Assembly: GCA_046331175.1 (NCBI GenBank)
Contig: JAXLRI010000004.1
Coordinates: 620,001-684,000 of the forward strand
DNA: 64,000 nucleotides
Direction: 5' to 3'
Origin: JAWKIW01 sp046331175
Lineage (GTDB): Bacteria > Actinomycetota > Acidimicrobiia > Acidimicrobiales > Acidimicrobilacustridaceae
The position numbers and the translations under genes are program-made. Shown piece by piece: positions 18,283 through 26,628 of this stretch (within the stretch, counting starts at the first letter, position 1; every line of letters begins with the position of its first letter). Under the pieces are notes generated by a model. It searched no databases and was not told where the DNA came from. It worked only from the letters and a program-made list of their open reading frames with translations.

Positions 18283-18548
18283 CCCGCCTTGCCCATGACG
18301 TGGTCGATGACGAAGTCGAAGAGCTTGCCGATCAGGTTGGTCTTGGTCGCCCAGGAGATGATCAGCACGGCGATCGCCGCGGCGCCGAGCAGCACGAGGG
18401 CGTACTCGGCGGTGGTCTGACCGGCCTCGCCTCGGCCGCGCCCGGGGACCGCTCGCGGGCCATCGAGCGGGTCGCGCGCCGCGGATCGGGCGACGAGGGT
18501 GAGGACGTGGGCCTGGAGGGCGGTGACGAGCGGGAGCACGGAGCGCAT
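18279..18548 (-). CDS. Flp-pilin-like protein, DUF4244 type
   Basis: 89-residue protein with a basic head, a processing motif (EAGQTTAEYALVLLGAA) and one hydrophobic helix, then a short amphipathic end. This is the organisation of actinobacterial DUF4244 proteins, thought to be the Flp major pilin of Tad pili. A very strong Shine-Dalgarno (AAGGAGGAG) precedes the ATG, which suits a structural subunit made in excess, and a 156-base gap separates it from tadC, enough for its own promoter. Confidence 0.85.
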   Translation of the reverse strand: MRSVLPLVTALQAHVLTLVARSAARDPLDGPRAVPGRGRGEAGQTTAEYALVLLGAAAIAVLIISWATKTNLIGKLFDFVIDHVMGKAG

Positions 18549-18704
18549 GGCTCCTCCTTCTTGGGGTTCGTTTGGTGTGGTTCGTGCGGATGTGGTTCTT
18601 GGGGACGGCGGCGTGGGGACAGGGCCGTCGGAGGTGCGGGAGGTCGGCCGAGGTCGGCCGACGGGCCCCGCCGAGGGGCGAACCAGGCGCGGCAGCGCCG
18701 CGCG

Positions 18705-19586
18705 CTAGAGGTGCAGCGTCCGGAGGGTGCCGGCGAACAGCGGCACGACCGTGAGGAGCGCGAAGGACGGCAGGACGCACCCCACCAGCGGGAACAGCAT
18801 CGCGACCGGGACCCGGCGCGCCCGCTCCTCGGCCTGACGTCGACGCTGGGACCGGGCCTCGGCAGCGAGGCGGTCGAGGGACGGCCCGAGGGCCACGCCG
18901 TAGCGCTCGGCGTCGATCACCGCGTCGGCGACCGGGCGCAGCGGCTCCACCGCCCGCAGGACGGCGACGGCATCGGCCAGGCGCTCGCCGTGGGCGACCC
19001 GACGGCACACCGATCGCAGGTGGTCGCCGACCTCGCCCTCGAGCCGGACCGCGACCGCGGTCACGGCCAGTCGAGCGTTGCCACCCGACTGGATGGCGAG
19101 GCGCAGGAGGTCGACGGCGTCGGGCAGGTCGTCGACGAGGGCCTGCTCGCGCCGTCGCCGATGGCGGCGGGCGGCGAGGACGGGGCGGCACCACAGCGCC
19201 ACCCCCATGGCGACGGCCACGGGCAGCGGCAGACCCGCGGGCACGAGCACGGCGACGACGAGGGCCCGACCCAGGCGCCGGTCGGCCGAGGGGTCGGGTG
19301 GGCGCCGCGCCAGCTGGCGGACAGCCCCACCCAACCGGCCCAGACCCGAGGCCCTCGCCGACGCCTCGCCACGCGATGGCGGACCGACCTGACCGTCCGG
19401 ACCGACCAGGCCGTCTGGGTCGACCGGACCGACGGGGTCGAGGACGCCGACCCCCGGGCGGGTGGGTGGTGCCGCCATCCGGTCGCCGGCCAGATCGCCG
19501 ATCCGTCGCGGCCGGCGGTGAGGACGCCCCGCCGCCACGAGCACCACGACCCAGGCGACGCCGAGGAGGACGGGCCGGCCGGTCAC
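18705..19586 (-). CDS. TadC-like type II secretion F-domain membrane protein
   Basis: 293-residue integral membrane platform protein of the Tad pilus machine. After a hydrophobic first helix and a low-complexity linker of DPVGPVDPDGLVGPDG type, a T2SSF domain appears (LVDDLPDAVDLLRLAIQSG; VALGPSLDRLAAEARSQRR), ending in two hydrophobic helices. GTG 19586 overlaps the TadB stop by four bases. The proline/glycine/aspartate linker is unusual for TadC and is encoded by imperfect 18-base repeats. Confidence 0.85.
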   Translation of the reverse strand: MTGRPVLLGVAWVVVLVAAGRPHRRPRRIGDLAGDRMAAPPTRPGVGVLDPVGPVDPDGLVGPDGQVGPPSRGEASARASGLGRLGGAVRQLARRPPDPSADRRLGRALVVAVLVPAGLPLPVAVAMGVALWCRPVLAARRHRRRREQALVDDLPDAVDLLRLAIQSGGNARLAVTAVAVRLEGEVGDHLRSVCRRVAHGERLADAVAVLRAVEPLRPVADAVIDAERYGVALGPSLDRLAAEARSQRRRQAEERARRVPVAMLFPLVGCVLPSFALLTVVPLFAGTLRTLHL

Positions 19587-20494
19587 CGGATGCTCCCGGT
19601 GATCCGCGCCATCCACACCGCGGCCGCCACGTCGAGACCGAGGGCGAGCACCAAGCAGACGAGGCCGGGGGCGGTCCCGAGCAGGAAGGCCAGCACCTCG
19701 GGATCGGCGGCGGCCGAGAAGGCCGCGAAGCCGACCGGAGCGAGCACCACGACCGCGGCGGACGCCCGGGCCTGGGAGGCCAGGGCCCGGGCCTCGCGCT
19801 GGACGGCGTGGCGTTCCCGCAGGGTGGCCGCGACCCCGTCGATGGCTCGAGCCTGTGCACCGCCGGCTTCGTGGCCGAGCGTCGCGGCGGCGACCAGCAG
19901 GCGCACCCCGGGCGTCGGGCACCGACCACCCCAGCGGACGAGCACCGCCGCCAGCGGCTCACCGGCGCCCAGCTCGGCGTCGACCCGGGCCAGCTCGGCG
20001 GCGAGCGGCGGCGGTGAGCCCGTCGCCACCTCGCCGAACGCCGAGCGCAGCGAGGTGCCGGCACGCAGCGCCCGACCCAGGCGGTCGAGCGCCCCGGGCA
20101 GCTGCCGATCGACGAGCCGCCCGCGACGTCCACGCCCGAGCACGACCACCACCACCGGGACCGATGCCGTGCCGACGAGTGCGACGACCGCCAGACCGGG
20201 GCCACCGACGACGGCGCCCAGGGCCGTCGATCCCACCACCGCGGCCCACGCGCCCCACCAGGCGACCGCCGGGTCGATCGACAGGGCGAGGTCGTCCAGC
20301 CGATCGGCGGCCCACGGCGGGACACGACGGTGGACCGCGGCGTCGGGGGGTCGGGACCGATCGTCGGCCGGCAGGGGCACCACGACCGGCAACCGCCGAG
20401 CGGCGGCGCGTCGAGGGGCGAGCGGAGCCCACACGAGGAGCAGACCCATGGCCCCGACCCCGAGCGCGGCCAGAACCGGGGCGAGGCCGCTCAC
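19583..20494 (-). CDS. TadB-like type II secretion F-domain membrane protein
   Basis: About 303 residues, with an N-terminal membrane helix, a central pair of helices and a T2SSF domain (LPGALDRLGRALRAGTSLRSAF; then TLGHEAGGAQARAIDGVAATL), plus C-terminal helices. It should form the inner-membrane platform with TadC, driven by the TadA ATPase. Either GTG at 20494 or the adjacent GTG at 20497 can start it; 20494 keeps the GTGA overlap used through this operon. Confidence 0.87.
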   Translation of the reverse strand: MSGLAPVLAALGVGAMGLLLVWAPLAPRRAAARRLPVVVPLPADDRSRPPDAAVHRRVPPWAADRLDDLALSIDPAVAWWGAWAAVVGSTALGAVVGGPGLAVVALVGTASVPVVVVVLGRGRRGRLVDRQLPGALDRLGRALRAGTSLRSAFGEVATGSPPPLAAELARVDAELGAGEPLAAVLVRWGGRCPTPGVRLLVAAATLGHEAGGAQARAIDGVAATLRERHAVQREARALASQARASAAVVVLAPVGFAAFSAAADPEVLAFLLGTAPGLVCLVLALGLDVAAAVWMARITGSIR

Positions 20495-21678
20495 CACGTG
20501 CCCCCGGCCCGACGGGGCCGTGCGGGTTGGGCGACCAGGCGCTCCCCGTCGACCAGGGGCCGCACCGCGATGCGCCCGGCTGGGTCGACGTCGACGCCCA
20601 GCTCGGCGACGGCGACCACCCGGCGCGACCCGTCGGGTCGACGGGCGACCTGCACCACCACGTCGATCGACGAGACGAGCTGCTCTCGGACCGCCGGCAG
20701 CGGGAGGCCGACATCGGCGAGGAGGATCATCGTCTCGATCCGGTGCAGCGCGTCGATGGGGCTGTTGGCGTGGCAGGTCGTCAGCGACCCCTCGTGGCCG
20801 GTGTTCATGGCCTGCACCATGTCGAGCGCCTCACCCCCGCGGCACTCGCCGACGAGGATCCGGTCGGGACGCATGCGCAGGGCGTTGCGGACGAGGTCGC
20901 GGATGGCCACCGCCGCCAGTCCGTCGGCCGAGGCCGGTCGGGCTTCGAGTCGCACGACGTGATCGCCCGGCAGGCGGAGCTCGGCCGCGTCCTCCACCGT
21001 GATCACCCGCTCGCGGCTGCCGATGGCCGCAGCCAGCGCGTTGAGCAGCGTGGTCTTGCCGCTGCCGGTGCCTCCGCTCACCACGAGGTTCGCCTTGCCC
21101 ACCACCAGCGACCTGAGCAGGTGGACGACCGCGGACCCGGCGAAGGCCTCGAGGGGCACGGTCCGCACGCCGAAGCGGCGGATGGTCAGGCAGGGCCCGT
21201 CGACGGCGAGGGGTGGGATCACGGCGTTGACGCGAGACCCGTCGGGCAAGCGAGCGTCGACGAGCGGCGACGACCGGTCGACCCGGAGGCCCAGCGGCGC
21301 GACGATGCGCTCGATCACCGCGGCGGTGGCCTCGGGCTCCAGGCGCAACCCCGACGCCTCGACGCGCCCCGCCCGCTCGACGAACACCCGCCCGTCGCCG
21401 TTCACCATGATCTCGGTCAGGTCGTCGTCGCCGAGCAGCGGCTGCAGCGGCCCCAGCCCCTCGATGCGGGCCAGCACGGCATCCACGATCCACTCCACGG
21501 ACGTGGGGTCGAGCAGGGGGTGGATGGCGAGCGCCGCGGCACCGAGCGCGGCTCGTCGCCCACCCCCGTCGGCCTCGAGGCGCCCATCGGCCAGGCGGGC
21601 GACGAGGTCGTCGACGATCGGGACGAGCTCTGACCTCGCCGGCGGCGCGCCAACCCGGGATCCGGCCACCGGCGTCAT
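20491..21678 (-). CDS. tadA: TadA/CpaF secretion ATPase
   Basis: 395-residue GSPII_E/VirB11-type ATPase that powers Tad pilus assembly at the inner membrane. N-terminal helical domain with GPLQPLLGDDDLTEIMVNG, then Walker A GGTGSGKTTLL, Asp box VEDAAELRLPG, Walker B RMRPDRILVGECRGGEA and the HANSP histidine box. The ATG overlaps the upstream ssd-like gene stop (ATGA) and the stop overlaps tadB. Order ssd-tadA-tadB-tadC-pilin-tadE matches M. tuberculosis Rv3660c to Rv3654c. Confidence 0.94.
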   Translation of the reverse strand: MTPVAGSRVGAPPARSELVPIVDDLVARLADGRLEADGGGRRAALGAAALAIHPLLDPTSVEWIVDAVLARIEGLGPLQPLLGDDDLTEIMVNGDGRVFVERAGRVEASGLRLEPEATAAVIERIVAPLGLRVDRSSPLVDARLPDGSRVNAVIPPLAVDGPCLTIRRFGVRTVPLEAFAGSAVVHLLRSLVVGKANLVVSGGTGSGKTTLLNALAAAIGSRERVITVEDAAELRLPGDHVVRLEARPASADGLAAVAIRDLVRNALRMRPDRILVGECRGGEALDMVQAMNTGHEGSLTTCHANSPIDALHRIETMILLADVGLPLPAVREQLVSSIDVVVQVARRPDGSRRVVAVAELGVDVDPAGRIAVRPLVDGERLVAQPARPRRAGGTW

Positions 21679-22349
21679 GCGGCGTGGCGCAGCGCGCGGG
21701 CGAGTCCCCGCGGCAGCCGGTCGACGAGCAGCCCGGCGTCGACAGCACGGGCCACGCCGGCGTCCCAGGGAACGCGGGCGACGACCGGCGCACCGACGAC
21801 GGCCTCGACGTCGAGTCGTCCGAGGGAGCGACCCGGCTCGTCGACCAGCACCACCGCCGAGGGCCGCAGCGGAGCCTGCACCGCGTGGCGGAGCGCGAGG
21901 TAGCAGCCTCGGGTCACGAGCAGGGAGTGGGTGCCGGCCGCGGCCAACGTCCGTCGGACCGACGCCACGGGGTCGGTCTCGTGGCCGATCCGGCCGCAGT
22001 CGACGACGACGGACCGGGGCGAGCCGGCCAGGAGCGCGGCCAGGACCTCGGCCCGGTCCTCGGCGTCGGCACCCGGAGGTCGCCGGCCCCAGGGGATCAG
22101 CGACACATCGCCGCCGACCTCGACCTCGAGGCGGGCCAGGGCGTCGACGGGCACCTCGGGCCCGGCGGCGAGCCAGTCGGCGGCGCCCGGACCGTCGGGC
22201 TCGGGCACCCCGAGGACGGCGGGCGCGTCGCCGGCCAGGTCGACGAGCAGGCTGCCGGCATCGTCATCGAGAGCGGCGGTGAGGGCGAGGGCGGCGGCGA
22301 CCACGGTGGTGCCGGCACCACCCTTGGCCGACCAACAGGACACGAGCAT
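21675..22349 (-). CDS. CpaE/Ssd-like MinD-family protein
   Basis: 224-residue ParA/MinD-like ATPase with a deviant P-loop at the start (CWSAKGGAGTTVVAAAL). The rest is divergent, with SVVVDCGRIG at the Walker B position. In mycobacteria the equivalent gene (Rv3660c, septum-site determining protein) affects cell division; in Caulobacter CpaE localises pilus assembly. ATG 22349 has GAAGGGG just upstream; it is the first gene of the tad operon. Confidence 0.85.
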   Translation of the reverse strand: MLVSCWSAKGGAGTTVVAAALALTAALDDDAGSLLVDLAGDAPAVLGVPEPDGPGAADWLAAGPEVPVDALARLEVEVGGDVSLIPWGRRPPGADAEDRAEVLAALLAGSPRSVVVDCGRIGHETDPVASVRRTLAAAGTHSLLVTRGCYLALRHAVQAPLRPSAVVLVDEPGRSLGRLDVEAVVGAPVVARVPWDAGVARAVDAGLLVDRLPRGLARALRHAA

Positions 22350-22645
22350 GACGACCCCTTCGAGGACGGCGGGCGCGGAGGAGGCGTCGGGGACGCGAGC
22401 GCACGGCGGGATCGACCGGGGACCGGGATCCGGGAGCGCTCCAGGGCGGACCACCCGAGCGCCCGAGGGGACGTCGCCCACGGTAGGCACGCGCCACGGG
22501 CGGGGGCAAGGGTCGCGTCCGCCGAACGCGACGCGGGACCGATGGGCAGCGTCGCCGCGGACGCACCCCGACAGCGCGGTGCGCACCCGTGGCCACCCGG
22601 GGCGGTCGCCGGGGCAGGGAGAGGTCCCCCCTATGCTCGGCCGAC

Positions 22646-23704
22646 GTGGAGGCCGCCTTCTTCGACCTGGACAAGACGGTCATCGCCAAGGCGTCGATGG
22701 TCGCGTTCGGCCGTCCGCTGCTCGATGCGGGGCTGATCGACCGCTGGCTCCTCGCCCGGGCCATGTGGAGCAACCTCGTGTTCCACTGGCTCGGCGCCGA
22801 CGAGGAGCGGATGCGGAAGTTCCGCGAGTCCGCACTGCGGCTGACGCGGGGCTGGGACCAGGCCCGGATCCGGGCCCTGGTCGCCGACAACCTCGCCGAG
22901 GTCATCGAGCCCATCGTGTTCGACGAGGCCGTCGACCTGATCCGCGAGCACCAGGCGGCCGGCCGGCGCGTCTTCCTCATCTCGGCGTCGCCGGAGGAGA
23001 TCGTCGCCCCGCTCGCCCGCTTCCTCGGCGTGGAGGAGTCGATCGCCACCCGGGCCCGCATCGATGCCGACGGGCGCTACACGGGCGAGGTCGAGTTCTA
23101 CTCGTACGGTCCGTACAAGGCCGAGGCCATCCTCGAGCTGGCCGAGGCGCAGGGCATCGACCTCGAGCGGTCCTACGCCTACTCCGACTCGGCCACCGAC
23201 CTCCCGATGATGGAGCTGGTCGGCCACCCCGTGGCCGTGAACCCCGATCGCGACCTCGCGCGCGCCGCCCGGGTGCACGACTGGGAGGTCCTCACGTTCG
23301 ACCGACCCGTTCCGCTGCGATCCCGGGTCGCCATGCCACGGCCGGTGAAGGCCGGTGTGGCAGCCGTGGTGCTCGCCGGCACCGCCGGTGCCGCCGCGGT
23401 CTGGTGGTGGCGGCGCCGCCCGGCGCCGCCACCGCCCACGCTGGTCGCTCGCGTCCGGGCCCGCACGCGCACCGACGGGCTCCGCCCGGCGACCCTTGCA
23501 GGTCGGCGCACGATCAGATCCGGAGCGGCGCGGCAACGCCCGCCGTCACGGGCGTGGCGGCGGGCGTTCTCGCAGACCGTCCCGCCGCGAGGGCGGAACG
23601 GGGATCAGGCCGAGCCCGTCAGCCGACGGGTCCGGGCGTGGTTCAGGCGGCGTCCTGCAGCTTCTTCACCGCCAGGGCGGCGAGGGCGAGGACGACGAGG
23701 ATGA
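22646..23704 (+). CDS. HAD-IB family hydrolase (SerB/CicA-like phosphatase)
   Basis: 352-residue protein. The first 230 residues form an HAD subfamily IB phosphatase: AFFDLDKT (nucleophile motif), LISAS (motif II), YKAEAI (lysine) and YSDSATDLPMM (motif III). A single hydrophobic segment follows (AAVVLAGTAGAAAVWWW, about 240-256), then a long Arg/Pro-rich tail with no recognisable fold. GTG 22646 lies 8 bases after TATGCT with no Shine-Dalgarno: probably leaderless. It is the counterpart of Rv3661 beside the tad locus. The tail overlaps a small opposite-strand frame, so its true end is less certain. Confidence 0.85.
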   Translation: MEAAFFDLDKTVIAKASMVAFGRPLLDAGLIDRWLLARAMWSNLVFHWLGADEERMRKFRESALRLTRGWDQARIRALVADNLAEVIEPIVFDEAVDLIREHQAAGRRVFLISASPEEIVAPLARFLGVEESIATRARIDADGRYTGEVEFYSYGPYKAEAILELAEAQGIDLERSYAYSDSATDLPMMELVGHPVAVNPDRDLARAARVHDWEVLTFDRPVPLRSRVAMPRPVKAGVAAVVLAGTAGAAAVWWWRRRPAPPPPTLVARVRARTRTDGLRPATLAGRRTIRSGAARQRPPSRAWRRAFSQTVPPRGRNGDQAEPVSRRVRAWFRRRPAASSPPGRRGRGRRG

Positions 23705-23720
23705 CGATGACCTTCTTCAT
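23643..23720 (-). CDS. Possible small membrane protein of 25 residues
   Basis: The frame begins MKKVIVILVVLALAAL and ends in a charged tail KKLQDAA: one membrane-spanning helix. TACACT lies 8 bases before the ATG, the same leaderless promoter layout as nearby genes. It overlaps the 3' end of the HAD gene by 62 bases on the other strand, which lowers confidence. It resembles the very short single-helix proteins often found in Actinobacteria, but no family is assigned. Confidence 0.45.
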   Translation of the reverse strand: MKKVIVILVVLALAALAVKKLQDAA

Positions 23721-23869
23721 GGGGCGGCAGTGTAGGGCGCGGCTAGGACCCGTGCTGACGAGCGTCGACCTCTGCCGCTGATCGCCCCCGCGGTGGTCAC
23801 CACCCGGGCCGGGCACCGGGCCGGCCGACGTGGGAGGCTGGTCCCGATCGCCTCGTTCGGCGATCCCCG

Positions 23870-23965
23870 GGAGGTGTCTGGGCACCTGGTGGGCTCCCCC
23901 GCCTTCAAAGCGGGTGGGACGGGCGATCCCCGTCCGGCGGGTTCGATTCCCGTCCACCTCCGCCA
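23870..23965 (+). tRNA. selC: tRNA-Sec (selenocysteine, anticodon TCA)
   Basis: 96-base tRNA with all marks of selenocysteine tRNA: long acceptor (GGAGGTG with CACCTCC, discriminator G, encoded CCA), anticodon stem CCCGC/GCGGG with loop CTTCAAA (anticodon TCA), a long variable arm with a 7-base stem GGACGGG/CCCGTCC, and T loop GTTCGATTC. It should read UGA at selenocysteine sites. No selA, selB or selD is in the window. Confidence 0.95.
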
Positions 23966-24033
23966 CCCGGCCCGGTCCCCCTGCCGCTGCCGCAGCACCG
24001 CGCACCGGCGGTCGGTGGCGGGCCGGTCGCGCC

Positions 24034-25461
24034 TCACCGCTGACCGGGTGCGCCGACCTGGCCGGGGCCGGACCGATCGGCGACCTGGGTGGGCGCCTCG
24101 CTGGGGCGGGGCAACCACACGGTGACCACCGCGCCGCCCAGCGGTGCACCGTTGTCGGCCCGCACCGACCCACCGTGCGCCGACACGATGCCGGCGACGA
24201 TCGCGAGCCCCAGGCCGGTGCCCCCGGCGTCACGCGAGCGCGCCCGATCGGCGCGCCGGAACCGCTCGAAGGCGACCGGCAGCAGGGCTGGGGGGAACCC
24301 GGGACCGTCGTCGGCGACGGCCACGCGACCACGGCTGGGGCCGTCATCGGACGCCCGCTCGATCGCCACCTCCACCAGGACCTCCTGGCGGGCGAACCGG
24401 CAGGCGTTGGCCACCAGGTTGGCCAGGACCTGAGCCAGCCGGTCGGCGTCGGCCCGCACCACCACCGGCTCGGCGACGGCCACCTGCACCGTGGGTCCGC
24501 CCGGCGGCAGGGCGGCGATCGTCCGCTCGACCAGGGCGCGCAGGTCGACGTCCTCGAGCTGGAGCGCCAGCTCGTGGGCATCGCTGCGCGCCAACGTGAG
24601 GAGGTCCTCGGCGAGGCGACCCAACCGGTCGGCCTCGTCGATCGCGCTGCGGAGCGCTCGTTCGACCTCGACGGGATCGTCCGTGCTGCCGAGGGCGAGC
24701 TCGAGCTCGCCGCGCAGGATCGTCAGGGGCGTGCGCAGCTCGTGGCTGGCATCGTCGAGGAAGGCGCGCTTGCGCAGCACGGCGGCCTCGATGCGGTCGA
24801 GCATGGCGTTGAGGGTGCGGCCCAGGTGGGCGATCTCGTCGTCGCCGGGAGGCTGCGGGAGGCGACGGTCGAGCTCGTCGAGCGACGAGATGGTGTCGGC
24901 CTCGGCCGCCATGTCCCCGACCGGGCGCAGGGCAGCGCCGGCCAGGACCCAGCCGGCGAAGGCCAGCGCGGCCACGACGAACGGGCCGGCGGCGATCAGC
25001 ACGATGGCCACCCGCTCCCGAGCCAGCACCGTGGCCTCGACCGGGGCCGCGACGACCAGCGCGCCGTCCCGGCCGGCGATGTCGACCGGGCGGATCAGCA
25101 CCCGGGACGGACCGCCGAGGGCCCGCAGGTCGGTGTCCTCGAAGCGTCCGCTCGAGGGCAACCCGGTGAGCACGTCTCGAGGCGGCACGAAGGGGCTGGC
25201 GGCCGCCGATCCGGTCGAGTCGACGATGGCGCCGTCGGCCCCCACCAGGACGGCGAAGGGGTCCTCGTCGGGCAGCTGGCCGTTCGTCCGGCGGGCGTAC
25301 CCGGCGAGATCGTCGGCCCGGGCCCGCAAGCCGCCGTCGATGGCGCCGGCGAGCTGGCGGTCGAGCGACACGTACAGCAGCGCGGCGGCCAGCACCAGGA
25401 CGCCCGTGGCGCCGACGGCGAACAGCAGCGCCAACCGGTTGCGCAGCGAGCGGGGGCGCAT
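24034..25461 (-). CDS. Sensor histidine kinase
   Basis: 475-residue membrane kinase. Helix at about 10-32 (LALLFAVGATGVLVLAAALL), an extracytoplasmic sensor part of roughly 125 residues, a second helix (VAIVLIAAGPFVVAALAFAG), HAMP-like linker, HisKA with the phosphoacceptor in DDASHELRTPLTIL, and HATPase with N box NLVANACRFA and G boxes DDGPGF and GGTGLGLAIV. It follows its response regulator by 11 bases. The family resembles MprB/TrcS-type actinobacterial kinases; the signal is unknown. Confidence 0.92.
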   Translation of the reverse strand: MRPRSLRNRLALLFAVGATGVLVLAAALLYVSLDRQLAGAIDGGLRARADDLAGYARRTNGQLPDEDPFAVLVGADGAIVDSTGSAAASPFVPPRDVLTGLPSSGRFEDTDLRALGGPSRVLIRPVDIAGRDGALVVAAPVEATVLARERVAIVLIAAGPFVVAALAFAGWVLAGAALRPVGDMAAEADTISSLDELDRRLPQPPGDDEIAHLGRTLNAMLDRIEAAVLRKRAFLDDASHELRTPLTILRGELELALGSTDDPVEVERALRSAIDEADRLGRLAEDLLTLARSDAHELALQLEDVDLRALVERTIAALPPGGPTVQVAVAEPVVVRADADRLAQVLANLVANACRFARQEVLVEVAIERASDDGPSRGRVAVADDGPGFPPALLPVAFERFRRADRARSRDAGGTGLGLAIVAGIVSAHGGSVRADNGAPLGGAVVTVWLPRPSEAPTQVADRSGPGQVGAPGQR

Positions 25462-25472
25462 GAGGGGCCGGG

Positions 25473-26168
25473 TCAGGCGACCCGACCGCTCCCCGCCGAC
25501 GTGGGCACGAAGCGGTAGCCGACGCCTCGCACCGTCTGGATGGACGTGCACCCGAAGGGGCGATCGACCTTCTCGCGGAGGTAGCGGACGTACACGTCGA
25601 CCACGTTCGAACCGCCGGAGTAGGCGAAGTCCCAGACGTGCTCCAGGATGCGCGCCCGGCTCAGGGCCTCGTCGGGGTGGCGGAGGAAGAACTCGAGCAG
25701 GCTGAACTCCTTGGCCGACAGCTCGATCGGCGTATCGCCGCGGCGCACGACCCGGCTCACGGGATCGAGCCGCAGGTCGCCGGCCTCGAGCGCCACCGGA
25801 CGCTCGACCGGCCCCCGGCGGGTGAGCGCCCGCAGTCGGGCGAACAGCTCGGCGAACGCGAACGGCTTGGTGAGGTAGTCGTCGGCGCCGGCGTCGAGCC
25901 CACGGACCCGGTCCTCCACCGAGTCACGGGCGGTCAGCAGCAGCACCGGTGACCAGATGCCCTGCTCGCGCAGGCGACGGCACACCTCGAAGCCGTCGGG
26001 CTCGGGGATCATCACGTCGAGCACCACGGCGTCGAAGGCGACCTCCTCGGCGGCCCAGATGGCCTCGGGACCGTCGGTGGCGACGTCGACCGCGTAGCCC
26101 TCCCGCTCGAGCCCGCGCCGCAGCAGGACGGCCATCTTGGTCTCGTCCTCGACGACGAGCACGCGCAT
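25473..26168 (-). CDS. OmpR/PhoB-family response regulator
   Basis: 231-residue regulator: receiver domain with acidic pocket VEDE, phosphoacceptor Asp51 (VVLDVMIPEPDGFE) and LTKPF lysine, then a winged-helix domain with SAKEFSLLEFFLRHP and SNVVDVYVRYLREKVDRPF. It should bind DNA as a dimer at 11-base-spaced direct repeats, and such repeats lie just upstream. The ATG has TACCCT ending 6 bases upstream (26175-26180), hence a probable leaderless mRNA. Cotranscribed with the kinase. Confidence 0.94.
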   Translation of the reverse strand: MRVLVVEDETKMAVLLRRGLEREGYAVDVATDGPEAIWAAEEVAFDAVVLDVMIPEPDGFEVCRRLREQGIWSPVLLLTARDSVEDRVRGLDAGADDYLTKPFAFAELFARLRALTRRGPVERPVALEAGDLRLDPVSRVVRRGDTPIELSAKEFSLLEFFLRHPDEALSRARILEHVWDFAYSGGSNVVDVYVRYLREKVDRPFGCTSIQTVRGVGYRFVPTSAGSGRVA

Positions 26169-26188
26169 GGGGTCAGGGTACCGGCCGT

Positions 26189-26239
26189 CTCATGAGAGCC
26201 CCGTGAGAAGCATGGCGGGGACTCTCATCACCGTCTCAT
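26189..26239. promoter_or_regulatory. TCTCAT repeats upstream of the response regulator (possible autoregulation site)
   Basis: TCTCAT occurs at 26189-26194, 26223-26228 and 26234-26239. The last two start 11 bases apart, the spacing used by OmpR/PhoB dimers. They lie 21-71 bases before the start of the regulator gene, so autoregulation is plausible. Confidence 0.4.
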
Positions 26240-26628
26240 CGGCGGTGTGGTCTCCTTCGGGGCACAGGGATGCCGACGGGGTCGACCCGACCTCGCCGAC
26301 GCCCCACCAGGTCGGAACCCGTCCCTCCCCAGCGGGACGGGTTCCGAGGCCGAACCGACCGGTGCCCGCCCGGTCGGGTCGGCCAGCTTCGGGGCCGCCG
26401 GCCTACCGCTCCTTCGTGGACGGCGACCTGAGGTCCGGTCCGGTCATCGGTTGGCCCACCGGTGACCGGACCGAACCCGAAGCGCCCGCCGCCTCGGCGG
26501 CGTGGCGCCGCGCCCGGGCCTCGCCCAGACCGACGACCAGCCCGGCCACCGACCCGGCCCCGGACGCGCAACCGCCCCCGCGCTCGGCAGGGGCGGTCAG
26601 GCGTCGGCTCGGCGGCCGACCGGTTCGG
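26240..26628. other. Gene-free stretch between response regulator and sigma factor, with a perfect 12-base-pair hairpin
   Basis: No credible gene. The only clear structure is at 26314-26345: arms GGAACCCGTCCC and GGGACGGGTTCC around an 8-base loop. It lacks a T run on either strand, so it is not a standard terminator; it may end or stabilise the sigma-factor transcript, which comes from the right, or bind a protein. Confidence 0.5.
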
